Positions 45,561-56,275 of a DNA stretch of 59,307 nucleotides are shown here, one piece after another (the first letter of the stretch is position 1; every line of letters starts with the position of its first letter). Below the pieces are notes generated by a model that saw only the letters and a list, made by a program, of their open reading frames with translations, was not told the DNA's origin and did no database searches. A program made the translations under genes and the position numbers. The DNA lies in the NCBI RefSeq assembly GCF_006546985.1, contig NZ_VATK01000023.1, forward strand, positions 1-59,307, in the 5' to 3' direction. The stretch comes from Bacillus sp. 03113 (GTDB lineage: Bacteria; Bacillota; Bacilli; Bacillales; Cytobacillaceae).

Positions 45561-45873
45561 TTGATTGAACTTGATTCAAATCCGCAAGTAGGGCAGATTG
45601 CTTGTATAACTCGCGGACGAGATGCTGGTCAATATGCTATAATCATAAGGTTAGAAGATGATCGATATGTTTTATTAGCGGACGGAGATAAACGAAAATT
45701 TGATCGTCCAAAAAGAAAGAACATACAGCATCTAACGTTTATTCATTACGTATCTTTAGAAGTTCAGAAAAGTATACAACAAACAGGTCGTGTTACGAAT
45801 GGGAAGCTAAGGTTTGCCATAACAAAGTATATGAATGATTTCGTATTTGATGTAGAGAAGGGAGAAAGATTCG

Positions 45874-45896
<23 letters not shown>
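45561..45896 (+). CDS. KOW-domain RNA-binding protein (L14e/YbzG-like)
   Basis: The product is 111 residues from TTG 45561 ([54 protein letters not shown]). TAGGTGAT lies about five bases upstream; an earlier in-frame GTG overlaps that site. The first 60 residues form a KOW/SH3-like RNA-binding domain related to archaeal L14e. A divergent tail of about 50 residues follows, longer than in many relatives. Genes of this type sit between map and infA in Bacillus, and I know no proven function. Its 3' end overlaps infA by 23 bases. Confidence 0.85.
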
Positions 45897-46243
<347 letters not shown>

Positions 46244-46265
46244 TAACAAGGAGGTGCTTTAATAA

Positions 46266-46631
46266 ATGGCACGTATTGCTGGAGTAGATATTCCACGTGA
46301 AAAGCGCGTAGTTATCTCTTTAACTTATATTTACGGTATTGGTAAAATTACTGCTGAAAAAGTATTAGCCGAAGCTGGAGTTTCTGAAGAGACACGCGTT
46401 CGCGATTTAACAGAAGATGAATTAAACAAAATTCGTGAGATCATCGATAAATTAAAAGTTGAAGGTGACCTTCGTCGTGAAGTATCATTAAACATTAAAC
46501 GTTTGATGGAAATCGGCTGCTACCGTGGATTACGTCATCGTCGTGGTTTACCGGTTCGCGGACAAAATACGAAAAATAACGCTCGTACACGCAAAGGTCC
46601 TCGTAAGACTGTAGCGAACAAGAAGAAGTAA
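46266..46631 (+). CDS. rpsM: Ribosomal protein uS13
   Basis: The 121-residue protein starts [34 protein letters not shown] and ends with the basic [34 protein letters not shown] tail, which touches P-site tRNA. AAGGAGGTG precedes the start. Confidence 0.98.
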   Translation: MARIAGVDIPREKRVVISLTYIYGIGKITAEKVLAEAGVSEETRVRDLTEDELNKIREIIDKLKVEGDLRREVSLNIKRLMEIGCYRGLRHRRGLPVRGQNTKNNARTRKGPRKTVANKKK

Positions 46632-46653
46632 TTAGTAAAGGAGGTATTTTTAA

Positions 46654-47043
<390 letters not shown>

Positions 47044-47073
47044 TTTTTCTGTATTAGATTTTGTATCTTTGTC

Positions 47074-47216
47074 TATAATGGGATATGATACAGGTTCTAT
47101 TGTTCGTACAGAATGATTATTCCAGTTGTTGTGCACAAACGGGAACGTATACATGGGGAATTTCGGTTAATCTACTTTAGCCGAGGTTTCGACGTTTTGA
47201 AGGAGGGTATATTTTG
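47074..47216 (+). promoter_or_regulatory. rpoA upstream region, candidate promoter
   Basis: A TATAAT at 47074-47079 could be a -10; the best -35 (TGTATT, 47050-47055, 18 bases away) is poor. A ten-base palindrome TTGTGCACAA lies at 47129-47138. No gene or terminator is seen in this 170-base gap. Confidence 0.35.
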
Positions 47217-48161
47217 ATGATCGAAATAGAAAAACCAAAAATCGAAACGGTTGAGATCAACGATGATGCCAAATACGGAAAGTTCGTCGTAGAGCCACTT
47301 GAGCGTGGATATGGTACAACTTTGGGTAACTCCTTACGTCGTATTCTACTATCCTCACTCCCAGGTGCCGCTGTCACTTCGATTCAAATTGATGGGGTAC
47401 TTCATGAGTTCTCAACAATTGAAGGCGTCGTAGAAGATGTTACATCTATCATTTTAAATATTAAAAAACTAGCACTTAAAATCTATTCTGATGATGAAAA
47501 AACGCTTGAACTTGATATACAAGGAGAAGGTGTCGTTACGGCAGCTGATATTACACATGATAGTGATGTTGAGATTTTAAATCCAGATCTTAAGATTGCT
47601 ACTCTTGGTTCAAATGGCCATTTTCGTATGCGTTTGACAGCAAAACGTGGCAGAGGCTACACTCCAGCGGATCAAAATAAGCGTGAAGATCAACCGATTG
47701 GTGTCATTCCTATCGATTCCATCTATACTCCGGTTTCTCGTGTTTCTTATCAGGTAGAAAATACACGTGTTGGACAAATGACAAATTATGATAAATTAAC
47801 ATTTGATGTTTGGACTGACGGAAGTACAGGTCCTCAAGATGCCATTGCACTTGGAGCTAAGATTTTAACTGAGCATTTAAATATCTTTGTTGGCTTGACT
47901 GATGAAGCTCAAAATGCTGAGATTATGGTTGAGAAAGAAGAAGATCAAAAAGAAAAAGTTCTTGAGATGACAATTGAAGAACTAGATCTTTCTGTTCGTT
48001 CATATAACTGCTTAAAGCGTGCTGGCATTAATACCGTTCAAGAGTTAGCGAATAAAACGGAAGAAGATATGATGAAGGTACGTAATTTAGGTAGAAAATC
48101 TCTTGAAGAAGTAAAACACAAACTAGAAGAGCTAGGATTAGGCTTGCGTAAGGATGACTGA
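47217..48161 (+). CDS. rpoA: RpoA, RNA polymerase alpha subunit
   Basis: The 314-residue subunit from ATG 47217 ([50 protein letters not shown]) has the same length as in B. subtilis; a TTG three bases earlier is possible but not needed. The N-terminal assembly domain and the C-terminal domain ([44 protein letters not shown]) are intact. It has AAGGAGGG upstream. Confidence 0.99.
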   Translation: MIEIEKPKIETVEINDDAKYGKFVVEPLERGYGTTLGNSLRRILLSSLPGAAVTSIQIDGVLHEFSTIEGVVEDVTSIILNIKKLALKIYSDDEKTLELDIQGEGVVTAADITHDSDVEILNPDLKIATLGSNGHFRMRLTAKRGRGYTPADQNKREDQPIGVIPIDSIYTPVSRVSYQVENTRVGQMTNYDKLTFDVWTDGSTGPQDAIALGAKILTEHLNIFVGLTDEAQNAEIMVEKEEDQKEKVLEMTIEELDLSVRSYNCLKRAGINTVQELANKTEEDMMKVRNLGRKSLEEVKHKLEELGLGLRKDD

Positions 48162-48218
48162 CTAGTTAACCCGCTTAACTAGGTATTTTACTGTTATGCC
48201 ATCAAAGCTCAATAATAA

Positions 48219-48605
<387 letters not shown>

Positions 48606-48619
48606 TAGGGAAATGAAAC

Positions 48620-48667
48620 AAGGGTGCGGGACAGTTTAATAAGAAACTAGTTCGAGTACCCTTTTTC
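48620..48667 (+). terminator. terminator after rplQ
   Basis: AAGGGTGCGGGACAGTTT pairs imperfectly with AAACTAGTTCGAGTACCCTT, followed by TTTT. Several G-T pairs are needed, but the base and apex are solid. Confidence 0.75.
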
Positions 48668-48744
48668 CTTATTGGAGAACAATAAAATCTAAAAGAGTGT
48701 TACGATGGGCATATATATATTTAGTATGTTACCGTCTAGCTCGT

Positions 48745-48787
48745 GTGCCTCTTCTATCATTTTAGTTAGAAGAGGTGCAGGTTTTTT
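48745..48787 (+). terminator. second terminator in the rplQ-ecfA1 gap
   Basis: CCTCTTCT (48748-48755) pairs with AGAAGAGG (48768-48775), and TTTTTT follows shortly after. Between the first terminator and this one lie about 75 bases with no frame. Confidence 0.85.
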
Positions 48788-48927
48788 ATAAGTATGTTGA
48801 CAGTTAAGAGTAGGGCGATGGTTAGGAGGCAATTTGGAATTTTGCTTCACCTACATAAAATAAAAATTGAATTAGATAGAATAGCATAATTCCAGTAATT
48901 TATTGATTGTCTTAAAGCTAATCAAAG

Positions 48928-48950
48928 CTCGCCTAATGGCGAGTTTTTTT
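48928..48950 (+). terminator. third terminator in the rplQ-ecfA1 gap
   Basis: CTCGCC-TAAT-GGCGAG followed by seven T. It is compact and strong. No gene is visible between 48788 and 48927 to explain it; TTGACA at 48797-48802 could be a -35, but a matching -10 is not clear. Confidence 0.9.
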
Positions 48951-49011
48951 GTACGATAGGATAAGAGCTATATAGATGGAAAGGCTGTAAAACATAAGGG
49001 AGTAGGAGTCA

Positions 49012-49851
49012 ATGACAAAGCCGCTTGTTAAACTAGAGAAAGTTTCCTTTCAATACGATTTTCAACAGTCATATGCGCTTGAACGTGTTTCCTTTGATAT
49101 ATACGAAGGCGAGTGGCTTGCGATTGTAGGACATAATGGTTCAGGTAAATCCACGCTTGCAAAGCTATTAAATGGGCTCCAGATACCACAAGAAGGAACT
49201 ATTACAGTTGATGGAATTAAGTTAACAGAAGCAACCGTTTGGGATATAAGAAAACGGGTCGGGATGGTGTTTCAAAATCCTGATAACCAATTTGTAGGTA
49301 CGACCGTACAGGATGATGTGGCTTTTGGTTTGGAAAATAACGGGGTTGAAAGAAATGAGATGATAAAACGTGTCAACCAATCGTTAGAGAAAGTAGGCAT
49401 GCTGCATTTTCTCAATCAAGAGCCGCACCATCTTTCAGGCGGGCAAAAGCAGAGAGTCGCCATTGCCGGTGTCATTGCTCTCTTACCGTCTATTATTATT
49501 TTAGATGAAGCAACCTCTATGCTTGATCCAAAAGGCAGAGAAGAGATCCTACACACTGTCAGAGAGCTGAAAGCTGAAAGTAACATAACAGTCATTTCTA
49601 TTACGCATGATTTAGAGGAAGCTGCCAAGGCTGATCGAATGATCATTATGAATAAGGGAAAGCTTTATGGCGAAGGGAAGCCACAGGATATATTCCAGTT
49701 AGAGGATGAGTTGATAGAGCTGGGGCTTGATATACCTTTTCCAATTAAATTAGGAAAAGCATTGAAGGAAAAAGGAGTGCCGCTGTCCCAGCATTATTTA
49801 ACAGAAGAAGAGTTGGTGGAAGAGCTATGGAAATCTCACTTCAAAAAGTAG
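49012..49851 (+). CDS. ecfA1: EcfA1, ATPase of the energy-coupling factor transporter
   Basis: The 279-residue ABC ATPase has Walker [10 protein letters not shown] near residue 40, the Q-loop VFQNPDNQF, the signature [13 protein letters not shown], Walker [13 protein letters not shown] and the H-loop ITHD. With EcfA2 and EcfT it powers vitamin and metal uptake by separate S-components such as those for riboflavin, folate or biotin; none is encoded here. It overlaps ecfA2 by 25 bases. Confidence 0.97.
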   Translation: MTKPLVKLEKVSFQYDFQQSYALERVSFDIYEGEWLAIVGHNGSGKSTLAKLLNGLQIPQEGTITVDGIKLTEATVWDIRKRVGMVFQNPDNQFVGTTVQDDVAFGLENNGVERNEMIKRVNQSLEKVGMLHFLNQEPHHLSGGQKQRVAIAGVIALLPSIIILDEATSMLDPKGREEILHTVRELKAESNITVISITHDLEEAAKADRMIIMNKGKLYGEGKPQDIFQLEDELIELGLDIPFPIKLGKALKEKGVPLSQHYLTEEELVEELWKSHFKK

Positions 49852-50696
49852 AATATCGGTATCAAGTGAACAGCCCATTTGAAAGGCTTGCTCTAGCTGA
49901 TGTATCTATACATATTCCTGAGGGAATGTTTATGGCGATCATTGGGCATACGGGGTCTGGAAAATCAACCATTTTACAACATTTAAATGCTATATTAAAG
50001 CCAACAAAAGGAAAAGTAATCATTGGTGATCTGGAGATTCAGGCACAAAAGAAACAAAAAGAATTAAGGCAAGTTCGTAAAAAGGTTGGTATTGTCTTTC
50101 AATTTCCAGAGCAGCAGTTATTTGAAGAAACGGTTGAAAAGGATATATGTTTTGGTCCAATGAATTTTGGGGTGTCGGAAAAGAAAGCAAAGGAAAAAGC
50201 AAAGGAAGCGATCAAACAGGTTGGCCTCTCGGAAGACTTTTTAATGAAGTCCCCTTTTGATTTGTCAGGTGGACAGATGAGGAGAGTAGCGATTGCTGGG
50301 GTATTAGCTATGGAGCCAGAGGTACTTGTATTAGATGAGCCGACAGCTGGACTTGATCCTAGAGGCCGTAAAGAAATTATGGAGATGTTTTATACGCTTC
50401 ATAAAGAAAGAAACAGATCCACCATCCTTGTTACACATAGTATGGAGGATGCTTCTAAGTATGCGGATGAGATCGTCATTATGCATCAAGGGAAGGTAAT
50501 GAAAACAGGTAAGCCAGAAGAGATTTTTTCTTGTCCAGATGAGCTTCTAGAACTAGGATTAGATGTTCCTGAGGTTGTTCGGTTTCAGAATCAGATTGAA
50601 AAACGATTTCAAGCTAAAATGGGGAAAACCTTCTTATCAATGGAAGAACTGACAAGTGAATTGGCTCAATGGTTGCAGCGAGGTGGTAAAGAATGA
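49827..50696 (+). CDS. ecfA2: EcfA2, ATPase of the energy-coupling factor transporter
   Basis: The 289-residue partner ATPase has Walker [11 protein letters not shown]-loop [22 protein letters not shown], signature [13 protein letters not shown], Walker [16 protein letters not shown] and H-loop VTHSMED. It forms a heterodimer with EcfA1. The stop overlaps the ecfT start (ATGATGG), so translation is coupled. Confidence 0.97.
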   Translation: MEISLQKVEYRYQVNSPFERLALADVSIHIPEGMFMAIIGHTGSGKSTILQHLNAILKPTKGKVIIGDLEIQAQKKQKELRQVRKKVGIVFQFPEQQLFEETVEKDICFGPMNFGVSEKKAKEKAKEAIKQVGLSEDFLMKSPFDLSGGQMRRVAIAGVLAMEPEVLVLDEPTAGLDPRGRKEIMEMFYTLHKERNRSTILVTHSMEDASKYADEIVIMHQGKVMKTGKPEEIFSCPDELLELGLDVPEVVRFQNQIEKRFQAKMGKTFLSMEELTSELAQWLQRGGKE

Positions 50697-51490
50697 TGGA
50701 TAAAATGATTATTGGCCGCTATATTCCAGCTGATTCATTGATACATCGTATGGATCCACGTTCGAAGATCCTGCTCGTTTTTTTATTCATCTGTATTGTT
50801 TTTCTTGCCAATAATGCTCTTACGTATAGTTTATTAGCTTTATACACTTTTGGGATGATGCTATGTTCAAAAATGAAGCTTCGTTACTTCTATCAGGGAT
50901 TAAAGCCTATTTTTCTACTTATCCTATTTACTTTTTTTCTGCATGTTTTTTTCACCAAAGAGGGAGATGTTTTATTCAAGCTTGGGTGGATAACAGTTTA
51001 TGAGGGAGGATTGAAGCAAGGGTTTTTTATATCCATGCGCTTCTTATTGCTTATCATTATGTCTACTCTATTGACACTAACCACAACACCCATTTCCATG
51101 ACGGATGGGCTTGAAAAATTATTGCATCCTTTAAATAAAGTAAAGTTCCCAGTTCATGAATTAGCATTAATGATGTCTATTTCTTTGCGCTTTATTCCAA
51201 CCTTAATGGATGAGACAGATAAGATTATGAAAGCGCAAATGGCTAGAGGAGTCGAATTTACAAGTGGTCCGATAAAGCAGCGTGTGAAGGCTATTATTCC
51301 ATTACTCATACCATTATTTATTAGCTCGTTCAAGCGTGCGGAGGAGCTTGCTACTGCTATGGAAGCTCGAGGCTATCGAGGAGGACAAGGAAGAACAAAA
51401 TATCGACTGTTAAGGTGGGGTGCTGTTGATACCGGCATGCTTTTTAGCCTGTGTGTATTGGCTGTTGTCCTCTATTTATTAAGAACGTAA
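50693..51490 (+). CDS. ecfT: EcfT, transmembrane subunit of the ECF transporter
   Basis: The 265-residue membrane protein has about five hydrophobic segments and two coupling motifs, AQMARGVEF and MEARGYRGG, each carrying the conserved Ala-Arg-Gly that contacts the ATPases. It starts at ATG 50693 or the next in-frame ATG (50696). It completes the ecfA1-A2-T module and precedes truA, as in B. subtilis. Confidence 0.96.
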   Translation: MMDKMIIGRYIPADSLIHRMDPRSKILLVFLFICIVFLANNALTYSLLALYTFGMMLCSKMKLRYFYQGLKPIFLLILFTFFLHVFFTKEGDVLFKLGWITVYEGGLKQGFFISMRFLLLIIMSTLLTLTTTPISMTDGLEKLLHPLNKVKFPVHELALMMSISLRFIPTLMDETDKIMKAQMARGVEFTSGPIKQRVKAIIPLLIPLFISSFKRAEELATAMEARGYRGGQGRTKYRLLRWGAVDTGMLFSLCVLAVVLYLLRT

Positions 51491-51502
51491 TGGAGCTGTG
51501 TG

Positions 51503-52246
51503 ATGCAAAGGTATAAATGTACAATAAGCTATGATGGTTCAGAATTTAGTGGATTTCAGATTCAACCGAAGGAGCGAACGGTGCAAGGTGTGTTAGAAAA
51601 GGCGTTGAAAAAGCTTCATAAGGGTGAAGAGATTAAAGTACACGCCTCTGGCAGAACAGATGCAGGAGTTCATGCGAAAGGTCAGGTCATTCATTTTGAC
51701 TCGAATTTAGATATTCCTCTTTCTAAATGGAAGCTTGCATTAAATTCCGCTCTCCCACCTGACATTGTCATATTGCAGGTTGAAGAAGCAAAAGCAAATT
51801 TCCATGCACAATATGATACGATTGGAAAAGAATACCGATACTTTGTTCATATTTCAAGAGTGAAGGATCCATTTAAGCGTCACTATGCGCATCAATACCC
51901 TTATGAGGTGGATCTCAAGCGTATGGAGGATGCGATCCGTTTTTTAATTGGAACGCATGACTTTACAAGTTTTTGCTCTACGAAAACAGATAAAGAGAAT
52001 AAAGTACGAACGATTGAAAAAATTGATCTATATAAAGAAGATGATTTACTTGTTTTTCGTTTTAGAGGAAACGGATTTTTATACAATATGGTTAGAATTA
52101 TGGTTGGAACGCTGCTTGATGTAGGAAGAGGCTACAGAAGCGCTGACTCCGTTGCTGATATTCTAGTGAAAAAGGATCGCAAGCTAGCCGGGAAAACATC
52201 CTCTGCCAAAGGGCTTTATTTATGGGAAGTATTTTATGAGGATTGA
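51503..52246 (+). CDS. truA: TruA, tRNA pseudouridine(38-40) synthase
   Basis: The 247-residue enzyme has the catalytic Asp in the motif SGRTDAGVHAKGQVIHF. Further TruA elements are KEYRYFVHI and GNGFLYNMVRIMVGTLLDVGRG. ATG 51503 is preferred to the GTG just before it because it has GGAG seven bases upstream. It modifies the anticodon stem-loop of many tRNAs. Confidence 0.97.
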   Translation: MQRYKCTISYDGSEFSGFQIQPKERTVQGVLEKALKKLHKGEEIKVHASGRTDAGVHAKGQVIHFDSNLDIPLSKWKLALNSALPPDIVILQVEEAKANFHAQYDTIGKEYRYFVHISRVKDPFKRHYAHQYPYEVDLKRMEDAIRFLIGTHDFTSFCSTKTDKENKVRTIEKIDLYKEDDLLVFRFRGNGFLYNMVRIMVGTLLDVGRGYRSADSVADILVKKDRKLAGKTSSAKGLYLWEVFYED

Positions 52247-52303
52247 TTTCCTTTATGACTTTAAATATTTTTTAATAACAACTAATCCTGGTGTAACATT
52301 TTC

Positions 52304-52332
52304 TTGACAATTGAAAGGCTAGGATATATCAT
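52304..52332 (+). promoter_or_regulatory. sigma-A promoter of rplM-rpsI
   Basis: TTGACA (52304-52309), 17 bases, TATCAT (52327-52332). It separates rplM-rpsI from truA and reads into the L13 leader. Confidence 0.82.
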
Positions 52333-52337
52333 AATAT

Positions 52338-52400
52338 GGTATGTATTTTAAACCCATGATAAGCCCCGGAACTTATTGTGATCAAAATATACGAACAACT
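52338..52400 (+). promoter_or_regulatory. L13 leader RNA
   Basis: CATGATAAG (52355-52363) pairs with CTTATTGTG (52372-52380) around CCCCGGAA. The bases TATTTTAAACCC before it and the CCCCGGAA loop fit the leader known upstream of rplM in Bacillus. L13 is thought to bind it and limit its own synthesis. Confidence 0.8.
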
Positions 52401-52447
52401 GCTTATGGAAAATGAAAATATCGTCTGATTATTTAGGAGGGAAACTC

Positions 52448-52885
52448 ATGCGTACAACGTTTATGGCTAATTCAAATAATATTGAACGTAAATGGTACGT
52501 GGTTGATGCAGAAGGCAAAACTTTAGGTCGTCTTGCAAGTGAAGTTGCATCAATCTTACGTGGTAAACATAAACCAACTTACACACCACATGTTGATACT
52601 GGTGATCATGTTATTATTTTGAATGCATCAAAAATTGAATTAACAGGTAAAAAATTAACAGACAAAATCTACTACCGTCACACTTTACATCCAGGTGGAT
52701 TAAAAACAAGAACTGCTCTTGAAATGCGCACAAACTATGCAGAGAAAATGTTAGAGCTTGCTATTAAAGGCATGCTTCCTAAAAATTCTCTTGGTCGTCA
52801 AATGTTTAAAAAATTACATGTTTATGCTGGTAGCGAGCATCCGCACCAAGCTCAACAACCTGAAGTTTACGAACTTCGTGGTTAA
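52448..52885 (+). CDS. rplM: Ribosomal protein uL13
   Basis: The 145-residue product from ATG 52448 ([31 protein letters not shown]) has the B. subtilis length; TAGGAGGGAAAC is just upstream, and longer frames begin before this ribosome binding site. It has the family core [33 protein letters not shown]. It is paired with rpsI. Confidence 0.98.
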   Translation: MRTTFMANSNNIERKWYVVDAEGKTLGRLASEVASILRGKHKPTYTPHVDTGDHVIILNASKIELTGKKLTDKIYYRHTLHPGGLKTRTALEMRTNYAEKMLELAIKGMLPKNSLGRQMFKKLHVYAGSEHPHQAQQPEVYELRG

Positions 52886-52905
52886 TAATAAGGGAGGTTA
52901 TTAAC

Positions 52906-53298
52906 TTGGCACAAGTTCAATATATCGGCACTGGTCGTCGTAAAAGCTCTGTTGCACGTGTACGTTTAGTACCAGGTGACGGAAAAATTATCATCAACGG
53001 TCGTGAAATCGAAAGTTATATTCCATTCGAAGCTTTACGTGAAGTCGTAAAACAACCATTAGTAGCAACTGAAACTCTTGGTAGCTATGACATCCTAGTA
53101 AACGTTTCTGGTGGAGGTTACACTGGTCAAGCTGGCGCAATTCGTCACGGTATCGCTCGTGCGTTGCTTCAAGCAGACCCTGAATACCGTCCAACATTAA
53201 AACGCGCTGGACTATTAACTCGTGATGCACGTATGAAAGAACGTAAAAAATACGGTCTTAAAGGTGCTCGTCGCGCGCCTCAGTTCTCAAAACGTTAA
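52906..53298 (+). CDS. rpsI: Ribosomal protein uS9
   Basis: The 130-residue product starts at TTG 52906 ([34 protein letters not shown]) after AGGGAGG. The C-terminal [24 protein letters not shown] reaches the P-site tRNA. A terminator follows. Confidence 0.98.
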   Translation: MAQVQYIGTGRRKSSVARVRLVPGDGKIIINGREIESYIPFEALREVVKQPLVATETLGSYDILVNVSGGGYTGQAGAIRHGIARALLQADPEYRPTLKRAGLLTRDARMKERKKYGLKGARRAPQFSKR

Positions 53299-53310
53299 TT
53301 TTTGCGTTTC

Positions 53311-53346
53311 AAAGGCTCTCAACCTATTGGTTGGGGGTCTTTTTGT
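53311..53346 (+). terminator. terminator after rpsI
   Basis: CTCTCAACC-TATT-GGTTGGGGG, with G-T pairs, is followed by TCTTTTTG. Confidence 0.88.
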
Positions 53347-53463
53347 GTTGTTGTAGGAAAGAATAAAATAGTTGGTTGTTGAGAACTTTGAAAGATATGT
53401 ATCAACGTCCAGCTTCGATGTACAGGATGTGCAAGTATAAGGCCGTGGCGTTCTTAATCGGCC

Positions 53464-53568
53464 AACGCCAGCCCTTGTGAAAAATAACCTTTTGCCTCTA
53501 AAAGCAAAAAGCTTACGTAAGTCAAAAGAACATTTTTCTTCAGGGTTGATCAAAGCGCTTGCGCTTTT
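53464..53568 (+). repeat. long-hairpin repeat, class I body with a different left flank
   Basis: From AACGCCAGCCCTTGTGAAAA to CAAAGCGCTTGCGCTTTTG it matches the class I copies, with a shorter central stem (AAAAGC...GCTTACG). The usual left end GTCTAGCTC is missing. Instead 53401-53463 holds CGTCCAGCTTCGATGTACAG and a separate small hairpin GGCGTT...AACGCC. The rest of 53347-53728 shows no gene. Confidence 0.75.
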
Positions 53569-53728
53569 GTTCTTTATTTTAACATTCTGATTGATTAATC
53601 ATTCCTCTTAAAAAGCCTTTTTATTTCCAATTTTAGCAACATGATTTAAAATTGGTTATGGAAAGAGCAGATTCGCCTGTATGTCTCTTCTTTTGTGGAA
53701 GAGACTATTTTTAAGAGGTGAGAAAGCA

Positions 53729-54169
53729 GTGAATGTGATTACAACCTTTCAAGAAAAGAAAAAAGAAAAACAAATTAAGTACGAAAGGTCAGTCTTAAGA
53801 GAAATTTCTACAAATAGATTAAAGGAAAGAGTTCAATTGTATTTTGGATCATCAAGATTAACCTCTGGTTTGTTTATATATTCAGGAATTGAGGAAGCCT
53901 GCTATGATGTTGCGATAGAAGCATATTTGCTAGGAGCAAACTTCAGTCGATTTGGCTATTTTGGGGAGGAGCTATCTAGTGTTAAAAATAGATGTAATCA
54001 AGAACAAAAGCATTTAATTGATACATTATTTCACTTTCTTCTTTATTGGGGGAGTGAAGAAGAAATGCATGATGAGTCTCTGGCTTATTTATGTGAGGAA
54101 TACGTAAATAGCTGGTGGATGGAAGGGTTTCAAAAAGGAGAGCGGAGATACAAGCTAAGACTTCATTAA
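53729..54169 (+). CDS. ybaK: YbaK-like protein (DUF2521 type), function unknown
   Basis: The product is 146 residues from GTG 53729, with AGAGGTGAG seven bases upstream. It resembles B. subtilis YbaK in length, in the segment DVAIEAYLLGANFSRFGYFGEE and in the C-terminal VNSWWMEGFQKGERRYKLRL. No signal peptide or catalytic motif is seen. It lies directly upstream of cwlD, where B. subtilis also has ybaK. Role unknown. Confidence 0.85.
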   Translation: MNVITTFQEKKKEKQIKYERSVLREISTNRLKERVQLYFGSSRLTSGLFIYSGIEEACYDVAIEAYLLGANFSRFGYFGEELSSVKNRCNQEQKHLIDTLFHFLLYWGSEEEMHDESLAYLCEEYVNSWWMEGFQKGERRYKLRLH

Positions 54170-54248
54170 TGTAAACCTGAGTTCTACGAATCCCTCTTGC
54201 TCCATATATTTAAGTAGTAGGACGAGCAGGAGGGATGGGTAAGAGCAT

Positions 54249-54962
54249 ATGATGAATAGAATCAAAATAGGTATGTTTGTTTTGGGGTTAATCGTCCTCT
54301 TTTTCATTTTGCAATATGATTTTACAGACGATGATTCATGGAAATCATGGAACCTTCCTCTAGCTGGAAAAGTCATTCTGATAGATCCGGGGCATGGGGG
54401 ACCAGATGGTGGTGCCGAAAGTCATGGGGTTGTGGAGAAGGACATTGCGCTCAGTGTTTCATTAAAATTAAGAGATTATTTACAAGAGCAAGGGGCTCTT
54501 GTTTTGATGACGCGAGAAATTGATAAGGACTTGGCTAGTAAAGATACTCGAGGGTATAGTAAAAGAAAGACAGAGGATTTAAAAAAAAGACTTAAGTACA
54601 TTAATGATTCTGAAGTAGATTTTTTTATAAGCGTGCATTTGAATTCAATCCCATCTAGTAAATGGAGCGGTGCACAAACCTTTTATTCCACTCGATTAGA
54701 TAAAAATGAAAAAGCTGCTAAATTTATTCAAGCTGAATTGGTTCGGAATTTAGATAATACCACTCGAAAAGCAAAAACGATTGATCATGTCTATATTTTA
54801 AATTATGCAAAAAAACCAGGCGTCTTAGTGGAAATTGGTTTTTTATCTAATCCAGTTGAACGAGAAAAGCTAAGAAAGAGTAATTATCAAAAGAAAGTAG
54901 CAGCTTCCATTTACAATGGTGTGCTTCGATATTTTTCACATGAAAAAGAAATAAAGGAGTGA
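54249..54962 (+). CDS. cwlD: CwlD, germination-specific N-acetylmuramoyl-L-alanine amidase
   Basis: The 237-residue protein has an N-terminal hydrophobic signal or anchor (IGMFVLGLIVLFFILQYDF) and an Amidase_3 domain. The zinc ligands are in LIDPGHGGPDGGAE, the Glu in VVEKDIALS and the His in ISVHLNSIPSS; the catalytic Glu is in LVEIGFLSNPVER. CwlD helps form muramic-delta-lactam in the spore cortex. GGAGGGATGGG lies upstream. It is between ybaK and salA. Confidence 0.95.
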   Translation: MMNRIKIGMFVLGLIVLFFILQYDFTDDDSWKSWNLPLAGKVILIDPGHGGPDGGAESHGVVEKDIALSVSLKLRDYLQEQGALVLMTREIDKDLASKDTRGYSKRKTEDLKKRLKYINDSEVDFFISVHLNSIPSSKWSGAQTFYSTRLDKNEKAAKFIQAELVRNLDNTTRKAKTIDHVYILNYAKKPGVLVEIGFLSNPVEREKLRKSNYQKKVAASIYNGVLRYFSHEKEIKE

Positions 54963-54993
54963 AGGTCTGATCTTAAGTTGTCAGACCTTTTAT
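54962..54993 (+). terminator. hairpin after cwlD
   Basis: AAGGTCTGA (54962-54970) pairs with TCAGACCTT (54981-54989), followed by TTATG. The T-run is weak. The region then serves as the salA promoter. Confidence 0.65.
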
Positions 54994-55001
54994 GTTATAC
55001 T
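54993..55001 (+). promoter_or_regulatory. extended -10 promoter of salA
   Basis: TGTTATACT gives an extended -10 (TG, one base, TATACT at 54996-55001). The -35 is poor (TTAAGT, 54973-54978). It lies 33 bases before salA. Confidence 0.6.
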
Positions 55002-55034
55002 TAAAATAATGAAGCGAATAGGCAGGTGCGAATT

Positions 55035-56096
55035 ATGTTGACAGAAAATTCAGTAATAGATGTTCTAAAGCACGTGAAGGACCCTTTTATACATAAAACT
55101 TTAGGTGAAATGGATGCAATTAAAGAAATTAGTATCAAAAATGAAAAAAATCATGTGAGTGTAAAAATATTAATAACCAAAACGGGTACAAGTGAACAAT
55201 TGAAGCTTCAAACTGAAATTGTTCAATTATTAAAAGAAGCAGGGGCAAGTACAGTTGGCATCCGCTTTGGTGAAATACCGAAGGGAAAATTAGAACAAAT
55301 GAAAATAGATATGAATCCAAAGGAAAAAGGATTACTTTCAGAAAATAATGAAACGACGTTTATTGCCATTGCAAGCGGAAAAGGGGGAGTCGGAAAATCA
55401 ACGGTATCTGTTAACTTAGCCGTTTCATTAGCAAGGATGGGAAAGAAGGTAGGCCTTATTGATGCTGACATATATGGTTTTAGTGTACCAGATATGATGG
55501 GGATTACTACTCGACCGACCGTTAAAGATGACAAAATCATTCCCGTTGATCGCTTTGGCGTCAAAGTGGTTTCAATGGGGTTTTTTGTAGAGGATAATGC
55601 TCCTATTATTTGGCGGGGGCCGATGCTAGGGAAAATGTTAAATAATTTTTTTAATGAAGTGGAATGGGGTGAGCTCGATTATCTCTTGCTTGATTTGCCG
55701 CCAGGAACAGGAGATGTTGCATTGGATGTTCATTCGATGCTTCCAGCTTGTAAAGAGATTATTGTTACAACTCCTCATCCTACTGCTGCGTTTGTTGCCG
55801 CTCGTGCAGGCTCGATGGCAATCAGAACAGAGCATGAAATATTAGGTGTAATCGAAAATATGTCCTATTTCGAAAGTAAAGTAACTGGGGAAAAAGAATA
55901 TGTTTTTGGACAAGGAGGCGGTCAAAAGCTTGCAGAAGAGCTAAGAACAGAAGTACTAGGACAGCTTCCTTTAGGACAGCCTGATTGGGATGAAACTGAC
56001 TTTGCACCTTCTATTTATCAGTTAGAACATAAAATAGGAAAAATATATAGTGAAATAACAGAAAAGATTGTTATGCTTACTACGGATAATAAGTAA
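55035..56096 (+). CDS. salA: SalA, Mrp/MinD-family ATPase regulator
   Basis: The 353-residue product from ATG 55035 has an N-terminal MIP18-like domain (residues 1-85) and a deviant Walker A SGKGGVGKST near 113. It also has GLIDADIYGFSVPDMMG, DLPPGTGDVALD and STPHPTAAF-type segments (here TTPHPTAAF). Mrp proteins are ATP-binding and often linked to iron-sulfur clusters; B. subtilis SalA represses scoC and is controlled by phosphorylation. No CxxC cluster motif is evident at the C-terminus. Confidence 0.93.
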   Translation: MLTENSVIDVLKHVKDPFIHKTLGEMDAIKEISIKNEKNHVSVKILITKTGTSEQLKLQTEIVQLLKEAGASTVGIRFGEIPKGKLEQMKIDMNPKEKGLLSENNETTFIAIASGKGGVGKSTVSVNLAVSLARMGKKVGLIDADIYGFSVPDMMGITTRPTVKDDKIIPVDRFGVKVVSMGFFVEDNAPIIWRGPMLGKMLNNFFNEVEWGELDYLLLDLPPGTGDVALDVHSMLPACKEIIVTTPHPTAAFVAARAGSMAIRTEHEILGVIENMSYFESKVTGEKEYVFGQGGGQKLAEELRTEVLGQLPLGQPDWDETDFAPSIYQLEHKIGKIYSEITEKIVMLTTDNK

Positions 56097-56115
56097 GCTT
56101 TCTCAATTATAGAAG

Positions 56116-56157
56116 TAGGCCGACAAGATATAGGGTAAAAGCCTTTCAGTCGGCCTA
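56116..56157. other. hairpin between convergent salA and gerD
   Basis: TAGGCCGAC (56116-56124) pairs perfectly with GTCGGCCTA (56149-56157). There is no clear T-run on either side, so it is a possible transcript end for both genes rather than a classical terminator. Confidence 0.55.
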
Positions 56158-56221
56158 TAATTGTAATATTGAATATTTATTTTGTGGATCAGAATTTCCA
56201 GTACGATTTGTGCTATATTAT

Positions 56222-56250
56222 TCAGGGCTGATCAGTGCTTACTCTTTTGT
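56222..56250 (+). repeat. right-end fragment of the long-hairpin repeat
   Basis: TTCAGGGCTGATCAGTGCTT followed by ACTCTTTTG matches the right arm of class I copies with a few losses; no left arm is nearby. Confidence 0.5.
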
Positions 56251-56275
56251 CTTAAGACATGCAGGTTATTTACAA

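Noticed and set aside
55223-55564. A 113-codon minus-strand frame within salA
   Set aside because: It lies opposite the conserved ATPase domain and has no independent support.
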